The position numbers were made by a program, and so were the translations under genes. From Acidobacteriaceae bacterium (lineage in GTDB: Bacteria; Acidobacteriota; Terriglobia; Terriglobales; Acidobacteriaceae): a stretch of 42,825 bases of DNA. The notes beneath the pieces are model-generated. The model searched no databases. It was not told the DNA's origin and was given only the letters and a program-made list of their open reading frames with translations. Below, piece by piece: positions 32,468 to 39,524 of this stretch. The stretch is from the NCBI GenBank assembly GCA_003134435.1, contig PLBE01000220.1, forward strand, positions 1 through 42,825, written 5' to 3'. The stretch's first letter is position 1; each line of letters starts with the position of its first letter.

Positions 32468-32566
32468 ATTCCGGCGATCCATGGTTCGCTGTCAAGCGCA
32501 AAGTGAATCGGTTAAGATTCCCCCATCGCTGTTGAAAAACATCGATCCTTTTGCCTGGAGTTCATG

Positions 32567-33481
32567 ATGTCGATCCGACCTGTGAAACGCCTTATCCAAT
32601 CCAAACCCGCTATCGAAGGTGCGGGCGTCCACCTCCGCCGCGCCTTTGGCTTCGGGAACACCAAAGAGTTCGATCCGTTCCTCCTCCTGGACGATTTCCG
32701 CAATGATGTGCCCGAAGACTATTTGGCGGGTTTCCCCTGGCACCCCCACCGCGGAATCGAAACCATCACCTACGTCCTCGCCGGAACCGTGGAACATGGC
32801 GACAGCATGGGAAACAACGGCATCATTTCGTCTGGCGATGTGCAGTGGATGACGGCTGGCAGCGGCATCATTCACCAGGAAATGCCCAAGGGCGACCACG
32901 CCGGCCGCATGCACGGATTTCAGCTCTGGGGCAATCTTCCCTCTGCCCTCAAGATGACCACGCCCCGTTACCAGGAAGTGAAGGCCGCCGAAATACCCGA
33001 GATCTCCGATGACGACGGCACTCATGTGCGAGTCGTCTGTGGAAGCTTCTGGGGAAAAACCGGCCCCGTCGTCGGAGTGGCCGCCGATCCCATCTATCTC
33101 GACGTGTCCGTTTCTCCCGGCAAGAGAAAATCCCTGCCGGTGGAGACGGTTCGTCACGCCTTCGCCTATGTTTTTTCAGGCAGCGGAAAATTCTGCAATG
33201 CCTCAGGCCCGCTCGCGGTGCCAACCGAGTCCATCCAGTGGTTAGACACCGCCCCTCCCGTCGAGGCCGATAATCGCTCCCTCGTCCTCTTTGACCGCGG
33301 CGACGAAGTCACAGTACAGGCAGGGGAAGACGGAATCCGTTTTCTCCTCGTGTCCGGACGCCCTCTCGAAGAGCCAGTCGCCTGGTACGGTCCGATCGTG
33401 ATGAACACCCAGGAGCAACTGCGCGAGGCATTCACCGAACTACGGGAGGGAACTTTCCTGAAGGAGGGCGATCGCCGGTGA
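32567..33481 (+). CDS. Pirin-family bicupin protein
   Basis: The 304-residue protein is a pirin. The N-terminal cupin holds the iron ligands HPHRG (His59, His61) and IIHQEMP (His103, Glu105), matching the human pirin pattern. The second cupin (about 180-285) has the usual degenerate form. Bacterial pirins are reported as quercetin dioxygenases or as redox-sensitive partners of metabolic enzymes and regulators; which applies here is open. Two adjacent ATGs exist. I prefer 32567, six bases after GGAG, over 32564 with only three. It heads the plus-strand block leading into egtB and egtD, after a gap of 152 bases, which suits a redox-related role. Confidence 0.9.
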   Translation: MSIRPVKRLIQSKPAIEGAGVHLRRAFGFGNTKEFDPFLLLDDFRNDVPEDYLAGFPWHPHRGIETITYVLAGTVEHGDSMGNNGIISSGDVQWMTAGSGIIHQEMPKGDHAGRMHGFQLWGNLPSALKMTTPRYQEVKAAEIPEISDDDGTHVRVVCGSFWGKTGPVVGVAADPIYLDVSVSPGKRKSLPVETVRHAFAYVFSGSGKFCNASGPLAVPTESIQWLDTAPPVEADNRSLVLFDRGDEVTVQAGEDGIRFLLVSGRPLEEPVAWYGPIVMNTQEQLREAFTELREGTFLKEGDRR

Positions 33482-33633
33482 CTGTCCGGGAGTGAGCGCG
33501 CTTCAGTTGGCTAAAGTTCTCCTGCGACCGCGCGAACCCACTTGTCATCTAACCAAACCTCGGAAGGTACAGTCGGGGTCGGCTGGCCTTCCCACGAATA
33601 CAATCATCGTCGCTGTCCCACCGGGAGCTCAGA

Positions 33634-34965
33634 GTGCTCGCTGCGGAAAAAAGCGTGGTAGCCCCTCAGGAAATCGTGCAGCGTTTGTTCGACGCCCGCC
33701 GTCGCAGCGACGCGCTTTTCAAGCTGGTCCGCGCTGCATCACTTTATGAACGGCCGATTCCCGAGCGGCACCGCATCGTCTTTTATGTCGGACATCTCGA
33801 AGCCTTTGATTGGAATTTGCTCAGCGAGCGCGCCTTTGGACTGCGGAGCGTCCACCCCGAATATGATCGTCTCTTTGCCTTCGGCATCGATCCGGTTGGC
33901 GGCCAGCTTCCAGCCGATCTGCCGTCTGACTGGCCCTCCCAGGACGCGGTCCGCAATTATGTAAGCGATGTCCGCGGTTCCCTCGACCATCAACTTCAAA
34001 GGATAGCTCTCGATCCCCGCGCAACCGCGAACGGCTTTCCGCTGTCCACTTTGCTCAACGTAGCGGTTGAACATCGGCTGATGCACGTTGAAACGCTCGC
34101 CTACATGCTGCATCACTTGCCGCTCGCTATGAAACTTCAGGAACGCCAGCCACCGACTCTCGACCGCCCGCCCGTCGCCCACGGGATGGCCGCTATTCCC
34201 GCTGGTGTCGCCATCCTCGGCCTCGCGCGCGGCGGCCCAAGTTTTGGTTGGGACAATGAATTTGAAGCCCACGCAGTCGAAGTTCCTGCATTTGAAATCG
34301 ATCGCTACAAAGTTACAAACCGGCAATATCTCGAGTTCATGTCGGACGGCGGCTATCAGACCCGGGAATTTTGGGACGACGAGCACTGGGAGTGGAAGAC
34401 CAGCCATGAAATTTCTCATCCGCTGTTCTGGAAGCGGAGCGGCGCGCACTGGTTTCTCCGCACGATGTTCAACGAAGTACCGCTGCCTGCTGACTGGCCT
34501 GTCTATGTCAGCCACGCCGAGGCCAGCGCTTACGCCCGCTGGGCAGGGAAGTCACTCCCTACCGAAGCGCAGTGGCATCGCGCCGCCTACGGCACCCTGG
34601 ACGGACGATCAAGACCGTACCCGTGGGGCAACCAGCCGCCGGACCCGAGCTTGGGCAACTTCGATTTTCAGCGCTGGGATCCGATGCCAGTGAATTCGTT
34701 TCCAGGCGGCCAGAGCGCTTTCGGCATTCACGATTTATTGGGGAACGGCTGGGAGTGGACGTCCACCGTATTCGCTCCGTTTCCCGGCTTCGAGCCTTTC
34801 CCGTTTTACCCGGGCTACTCCGCCGATTTCTTTGACGGTAAGCATTTCGTAATGCGAGGCGGTTCGCCGCGCACCGCTGCCTGCCTGCTGCGGCCAACCT
34901 TCCGCAACTGGTTTCAGGCCCATTACCAATATGTATACGCGGGTTTCCGCTGCGTAGACCGATGA
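33634..34965 (+). CDS. egtB: Ergothioneine sulfoxide synthase EgtB
   Basis: EgtB is the non-haem iron enzyme that joins a thiol donor to trimethylhistidine using oxygen. The 443-residue protein has an N-terminal DinB-like four-helix domain with iron ligands His54 (YVGHLEAFDW) and His147/His151 in HRLMHVE. A formylglycine-generating-enzyme-like domain follows (about 190-443; FEIDRYKVTNRQYLEF, SLPTEAQWHRAAYG, DLLGNGWEWT, VMRGGSPRT, RPTFRNWFQAHYQYVYAGFRC). The GTG start has GGGAG six bases upstream. egtD follows after 96 bases. No egtA, egtC or egtE is nearby, so the thiol donor may be free cysteine, as described for the Chloracidobacterium EgtB, rather than gamma-glutamylcysteine; this is an inference. 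Confidence 0.9.
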   Translation: MLAAEKSVVAPQEIVQRLFDARRRSDALFKLVRAASLYERPIPERHRIVFYVGHLEAFDWNLLSERAFGLRSVHPEYDRLFAFGIDPVGGQLPADLPSDWPSQDAVRNYVSDVRGSLDHQLQRIALDPRATANGFPLSTLLNVAVEHRLMHVETLAYMLHHLPLAMKLQERQPPTLDRPPVAHGMAAIPAGVAILGLARGGPSFGWDNEFEAHAVEVPAFEIDRYKVTNRQYLEFMSDGGYQTREFWDDEHWEWKTSHEISHPLFWKRSGAHWFLRTMFNEVPLPADWPVYVSHAEASAYARWAGKSLPTEAQWHRAAYGTLDGRSRPYPWGNQPPDPSLGNFDFQRWDPMPVNSFPGGQSAFGIHDLLGNGWEWTSTVFAPFPGFEPFPFYPGYSADFFDGKHFVMRGGSPRTAACLLRPTFRNWFQAHYQYVYAGFRCVDR

Positions 34966-35061
34966 TCATCGCAGGATGGTGATCCCAGGATGATCGTTCG
35001 AATGCCGGTTCGCCGATGACCTCCAAAATGGCGACCCAATGAGGAGCAAAGGAATTCAGCC

Positions 35062-36030
35062 ATGCCGATCCGAGCGCTTACCACCAGCCCCCTTTCCGGC
35101 TTCGCCTCCGACGTGCGCGCCGGACTCGCGCGGCCGGCGCAAAAAGAACTCCCCTCCAAGTACTTATACGATAACGTGGGCTCGGCGCTCTTTGAAGTCA
35201 TCAGCCATCTGCCCGAATACGGACTCACGCGAGCCGATGAGCGTTTGCTCCGGCGTCATGCTGGCGACATCGTCAATCGCCTGCCCTCTCCCGTCGCCGT
35301 CGTGGAACTCGGCAGCGGCAGCGGCAGAAAAACCCGCTGCATCCTGGAAGCACTCAGCCGCCGCCAGCTCACATTGTATTATCCGGTCGAAATCTCCCCC
35401 TCGGCACTTGCTGCCTGCGTGCGCGAACTCAGCGACATCAATGCCGTCAGTATCGTAGGTTTTGAGCGCGAATATCTGGATGGCTTGCTGGAGGTGTCCG
35501 CGCGCCGGCAACGCGGGCAACATTTCCTCGTGCTGTTTCTGGGAAGCACGATTGGGAATTTTGATCGCCACGCGAGCGTTGAATTCCTGGCCAAGGTTCG
35601 GCGTACTCTGCGCCCGGGTGACGCCCTCCTTCTGGGCACCGATCTGGAAAAACCAATCGCCCAGCTGCTCCGGGCATACGATGACGAACTGGGAGTGACC
35701 GCCGCTTTCGATCTCAACCTGCTCGCCCGCATCAATCGCGAACTCGACGCCGATTTCGACTTGAGCCAGTTCGCTCATGTCGCCCGCATCAACTACGACG
35801 CCCGCAGCGTCGAAATGCATCTGCGATCCATGCGGCGGCAGACCGTGCGCATTCCCGCTGCCGGCCTGTGTGTCGAGTTCTTGCAGGGAGAGACCATCTG
35901 GACCGAGAGCAGTCATAAGTACTTCGCGGAAGAAATTTTCCCCATGGCGCGCGCTGCCGGCTTCTGCTGCCAGACTCAGTGGATTGACGAGGAGTGGCCT
36001 TTCGCGGAAAATCTGCTGATCGCCGAATAG
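35062..36030 (+). CDS. egtD: L-histidine N-alpha-methyltransferase EgtD
   Basis: EgtD uses three S-adenosylmethionine molecules to make hercynine (trimethylhistidine), the EgtB substrate. The 322-residue protein shows the family's signature phrases in order: KYLYDNVGSALFEVISHLPEYGLTRAD, the SAM-binding VELGSGSGRKTR (about 81-92), LYYPVEISPSAL, LVLFLGSTIGNFDR, LRPGDALLLGTDLEK, YDARSVEMHL and IWTESSHKY. Length is normal. AAGGA eight bases upstream fixes the start. It follows egtB and is 40 bases from the UBP zinc-finger gene, so it probably shares a transcript with the redox-signalling genes downstream. Ergothioneine is a low-molecular-weight thiol protectant. Confidence 0.95.
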   Translation: MPIRALTTSPLSGFASDVRAGLARPAQKELPSKYLYDNVGSALFEVISHLPEYGLTRADERLLRRHAGDIVNRLPSPVAVVELGSGSGRKTRCILEALSRRQLTLYYPVEISPSALAACVRELSDINAVSIVGFEREYLDGLLEVSARRQRGQHFLVLFLGSTIGNFDRHASVEFLAKVRRTLRPGDALLLGTDLEKPIAQLLRAYDDELGVTAAFDLNLLARINRELDADFDLSQFAHVARINYDARSVEMHLRSMRRQTVRIPAAGLCVEFLQGETIWTESSHKYFAEEIFPMARAAGFCCQTQWIDEEWPFAENLLIAE

Positions 36031-36070
36031 TTCTGTGATCCCTTTACTTGCAAAACCGCCGGAGGAATCG

Positions 36071-36343
36071 ATGCCCGAACAATGCTCTCACCTCGATCAA
36101 ATCAAAGTACGGCAAACCAACAAACATGTCTGTGAAGAATGCGTCGAGCTTGGCGATACCTGGGTTCATCTCCGCATGTGCCTCGTCTGCGGCCAGGTTG
36201 GCTGTTGCGACTCCTCCAGGAACAAACACGCCACCAGGCATTTCCACCGCACCAAACATCCGCTGATGCGCTCCATCGAACCGGGAGAAAGCTGGATCTG
36301 GTGCTATGTCGATGAGATCGAGGCCGGCGAACTGGCCGCCTGA
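36071..36343 (+). CDS. UBP-type zinc-finger protein, 90 aa
   Basis: The 90-residue protein is a single ZnF-UBP domain. Its ligands are in the usual order: Cys5 and His7, CEEC (Cys21/Cys24), CLVC (Cys37/Cys40), Cys45, then the histidine series HATRHFHRTKH (His53, His57/59, His63). In eukaryotes the fold binds free ubiquitin C-termini. Bacteria lack ubiquitin, so here it must bind something else, perhaps a C-terminal tail or a nucleic acid. The ATG at 36071 has GGAGG close upstream, which favours it over a start 36 bases earlier. It stands between egtD and the receiver/thioredoxin-reductase-like fusion gene, 46 bases before the latter, and is likely part of that module. Confidence 0.88.
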   Translation: MPEQCSHLDQIKVRQTNKHVCEECVELGDTWVHLRMCLVCGQVGCCDSSRNKHATRHFHRTKHPLMRSIEPGESWIWCYVDEIEAGELAA

Positions 36344-36389
36344 AGGCGCACGTAGCCTTCAGCTTCCGAATCCAGACTGAGATCCAAAC

Positions 36390-38060
36390 ATGCCGAAACC
36401 TATTCTACTGAGTGTCGATGACGATTCCGATGTCTTGCGCGCCATCGAGCGCGACTTGCGCTCGCAGTACGGCGCGGAATACCGCGTCATCGGCAGCGAT
36501 TCTCCCGAGGCCGCGCTGGAGATTTTGAAGCAGCTCAAGTTGCGCAACGACAGCGTCGCCCTCTTGCTCGCCGACCAGCGCATGCCCCGCATGGATGGAG
36601 TCACATTCCTCCAGGAAGCGATGCACGTCTATCCCGAGGCGAAGCGCGCGCTGCTCACCGCATACGCCGACACCAATGCCGCTATCAGTGCCATCAATCA
36701 GGCCAACATCAACTATTTTTTCTTGAAGCCGTGGGACCCGCCCGCCGATCATCTTTATCCCCAACTCAACGACTTGCTCGACGACTGGCAAGCCTCCTAC
36801 CGTCCAGCCTTCCAGGGCATCCGCGTCCTCGGTACCCGCTGGTCGCCACGGTCCTATGAACTCCGCGACTTCCTGGCGCGCAATCGTGTCCCCTATCAAT
36901 GGATCGACGTGGAATCCTCCGCCAACGACTCCGAAACCAAGCGTCTCCTCGAGGCCCTGGGAGAAGAAGCCGCCAGTCTTCCCGTCGTGCTCTTTCCCGA
37001 CGGTACCAAGCTTCTGGAGAGCCTCCCCGCCGACGTCGCCCAAAAGGTCGGGTTGCGCACCCGCGCTCAAACCGACTTTTACGATTTGGCCATCGTGGGC
37101 GGTGGCCCCGCCGGTCTCGCCGCCGCCGTTTATGGCGCGTCCGAGGGGCTGCACACCGTCATGATCGAACGCGAAGCTCCGGGCGGCCAGGCGGGCATGA
37201 GTTCACGCATCGAGAACTATCTCGGATTTCCCGTCGGCCTCAGCGGTAACGATCTCGCCCGCCGAGCCGTGGCGCAGGCCCAGCGCTTCGGCGTCGAGAT
37301 TCTGTCTCCTCAGGAAGCCGTCGGCATTCGCACCGAAGGATCGTATCGCATGATCAAGTTGGCCGACGGCAATGAGATCTCCTGCCACGCGCTCATGATT
37401 GCCAGCGGCGTCCAGTGGCGCCGCCTCGATGCGCCCGGAATTGATCGACTCCAGGGCGCGGGAGTCTACTACGGCGGTGGCGCGACCGAAGCACTGGCCT
37501 GCAAGGGTGAAATCATCTACGTCATCGGTGGCGCAAATTCAGCCGGTCAAGCCGCCATGAACTTCGCCCGCTATGCCGAACGCGTTGTCATGGTCGTGCG
37601 CGGCGATTCTCTGGCCAGCACCATGTCGCAATATCTGATCGAACAGATCAAAGAGACCCCCAACATTCGCGTGTGGCCCCATGCCAGTGTGGTCGAAGTC
37701 CATGGCAATACCCGTCTGGAAGAAATTTCCGTGCTTTGTTCCGACACCAATACCGTCGAGCGCGTGCCCGCAAGTTCCATCTTCATTTTTATTGGGGCCT
37801 TGCCGCGCACGGACTGGCTCGGCGATCTCGTCGAGCGCGACGAACGGGGCTTTATTCTGACTGGATCCGACCTTATCCACGACGGGCAACGGCCTAAGGG
37901 CTGGACCCTCGACCGCGATCCCTTCCTCCTCGAAACCAATATTCCCGGCATCTTTGCCGTGGGCGATGTACGCCATGGTTCGGTGAAACGCGTGGCTTCA
38001 AGCGTGGGCGAAGGATCGGTCGCGGTCCAGTTCATCCATCAGTACTTGAGCAAGGTATAA
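36390..38060 (+). CDS. Receiver-glutaredoxin-thioredoxin reductase-like fusion lacking redox cysteines
   Basis: The 556-residue protein has three parts. Residues 1-130 are a receiver with Asp10-12, phospho-acceptor Asp62 (LLLADQRMPRMDG), Thr90 and Lys113. Residues 143-222 are a glutaredoxin-like fold whose CPxC is SPRS (152-155), with the cis-proline loop SLPVV kept. Residues 228-556 resemble thioredoxin reductase: FAD motif VGGGPAGLAAAVYGA, GGQAG...IENYLGFP, nucleotide motif VIGGANSAGQAAMNFA and the FAD-closing IFAVGDVRHG. The catalytic CATC position reads GGGA (362-365); a single Cys371 is nearby. It cannot run normal CxxC chemistry, so NAD(P)H/FAD sensing or another flavin reaction is inferred. 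Databases label relatives as fused response regulator/thioredoxin-disulfide reductase. The kinase gene starts nine bases on. Confidence 0.9.
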   Translation: MPKPILLSVDDDSDVLRAIERDLRSQYGAEYRVIGSDSPEAALEILKQLKLRNDSVALLLADQRMPRMDGVTFLQEAMHVYPEAKRALLTAYADTNAAISAINQANINYFFLKPWDPPADHLYPQLNDLLDDWQASYRPAFQGIRVLGTRWSPRSYELRDFLARNRVPYQWIDVESSANDSETKRLLEALGEEAASLPVVLFPDGTKLLESLPADVAQKVGLRTRAQTDFYDLAIVGGGPAGLAAAVYGASEGLHTVMIEREAPGGQAGMSSRIENYLGFPVGLSGNDLARRAVAQAQRFGVEILSPQEAVGIRTEGSYRMIKLADGNEISCHALMIASGVQWRRLDAPGIDRLQGAGVYYGGGATEALACKGEIIYVIGGANSAGQAAMNFARYAERVVMVVRGDSLASTMSQYLIEQIKETPNIRVWPHASVVEVHGNTRLEEISVLCSDTNTVERVPASSIFIFIGALPRTDWLGDLVERDERGFILTGSDLIHDGQRPKGWTLDRDPFLLETNIPGIFAVGDVRHGSVKRVASSVGEGSVAVQFIHQYLSKV

Positions 38061-38069
38061 ATGATATAA

Positions 38070-39449
38070 ATGGTCGACAATTCAGAACTGCTTCAAGTCC
38101 CGGTGTTCGCGGATCTGCCCGGCGATCAGATCGCCTGGTTCATCAGCCAAGCGCAGGAGTCTTTTTATAAGGCCGGCGACGTCTACTCCCGCCAGGGCGA
38201 TCCCGCCGACGCCATGTTCGTCATCCTCGCCGGTCAGATTGAGATGCGCGGGGAGTTGGGCGGCGAAACCATCGCCATTCCCTTGAAGGCCGGCGACGTC
38301 ACCGGAGCCCTCCCGTTTTCGCGCATGAAGAAGTTCACCGTCACCGGACGGGCCGTCACCGACAGCCACGTCTTGCGATTTCCAGCCGCTCTGTTTCCTG
38401 ATCTTGTCCAGAAGATGCCGGAGTTGGCTCAGCGCCTGGTCGGCCTCATGTCCGACCGGATTCGCGAAACCACTCGCATCGAGCAGCAGCGAGATCGCTT
38501 GGCCGCTTTGGGTAAACTTTCCGCCGGCCTCGCCCATGAGCTCAACAATCCTGCTTCGGCCGCCAAACGCGCCACCAGCCAGTTGCGCGATATCCTCAAG
38601 AAGATCAAGGACGCCAGTCTCGAACTCGGCCGGCGTGATCTCACTCCCGCCCAGAAAGCCGAAATCGAGAAACTCGAGACCACCCTCATCCAGCGCGACG
38701 ACCCCCCGCCGGACCCGCTCACCGTCAGCGACCTCGAGGAGCAGGTTGATTCCCTCTTGCGCAGTCACGGACAGAACGACTTATGGCAACTGGCCGCCGA
38801 CTTGGCGCGCAAGAACGCCAAGCCCGCTGTGCTGGAATCGTTGTTCGCCGCCCTCGACCCTGACACCGCCCGAGCCGCTCTCGTCCGCATCGGCGCCTCT
38901 CTTGAAATTGCCAGCCTGCTCGACGAAATCGAGAGTAGCACCTCGCGTATTTCCGATTTGGTCGGCGCCATCAAAGAGTACACCCACATGGACCAGGCAC
39001 CGGTGCTGAACGTCGATATCGTGAAGAGCCTTGAAACCACCCTGATCATACTGAACCACAAGCTCAAACGCGGCGTCGCCGTGCTGCGCGATTATCAGGG
39101 TATTCCGCTCCTCGTGAATTCCTTCGGCAGCGAACTCAATCAGGTCTGGACCAATATCATCGACAATGCCATCGACGCCATGGCCGGCAAGGGTGAGCTT
39201 CGGTTGCGAACCTACCGCGACAATGATTGCGCGGTCGTCGAGATCGGCGATAACGGCCCTGGAATTTCACCCGAGGTTAGGCCCCACATCTTCGAGCCAT
39301 TCTTCACCACCAAGGGCGTAGGCGAGGGCACCGGCCTGGGTTTGGACACGGTGCAGCGCATTGTGAAGAAACACCGAGGCAGTATTCAAGTCACTTCCAA
39401 ACCCGGCGACACCCGCTTTCAAATCTGGCTCCCGCTCGCGGAAGCCTAG
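38070..39449 (+). CDS. Histidine kinase with N-terminal cyclic-nucleotide-binding domain
   Basis: The 459-residue soluble kinase begins with a cNMP-binding/CRP-like barrel (about 8-125; FYKAGDVYSRQGDPADAMFVILAGQIEMRG). A linker helix precedes the H-box GLAHELNNPASAAKRA (His156). About 120 residues with predicted coiled-coil and helical character (170-290) separate the H-box from SSTSRISDLVGAIKEYTHMD, much more than in ordinary kinases. The ATPase is complete: NQVWTNIIDNAIDAM, IGDNGPGISPE, FEPFFTTK and GEGTGLGL. It lies nine bases after the receiver/flavoprotein gene, so its phosphoryl target is very likely that protein's Asp62. The barrel lacks an obvious RxA phosphate-binding cassette, so true cyclic-nucleotide binding is uncertain. 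Confidence 0.92.
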   Translation: MVDNSELLQVPVFADLPGDQIAWFISQAQESFYKAGDVYSRQGDPADAMFVILAGQIEMRGELGGETIAIPLKAGDVTGALPFSRMKKFTVTGRAVTDSHVLRFPAALFPDLVQKMPELAQRLVGLMSDRIRETTRIEQQRDRLAALGKLSAGLAHELNNPASAAKRATSQLRDILKKIKDASLELGRRDLTPAQKAEIEKLETTLIQRDDPPPDPLTVSDLEEQVDSLLRSHGQNDLWQLAADLARKNAKPAVLESLFAALDPDTARAALVRIGASLEIASLLDEIESSTSRISDLVGAIKEYTHMDQAPVLNVDIVKSLETTLIILNHKLKRGVAVLRDYQGIPLLVNSFGSELNQVWTNIIDNAIDAMAGKGELRLRTYRDNDCAVVEIGDNGPGISPEVRPHIFEPFFTTKGVGEGTGLGLDTVQRIVKKHRGSIQVTSKPGDTRFQIWLPLAEA

Positions 39450-39524
39450 CGCCTGCGCCCGCATTGACAACTGCCCCGGGCAACTTACTCGTCGACACCG
39501 GGCAAGACGGTTCACTTTCTACGC

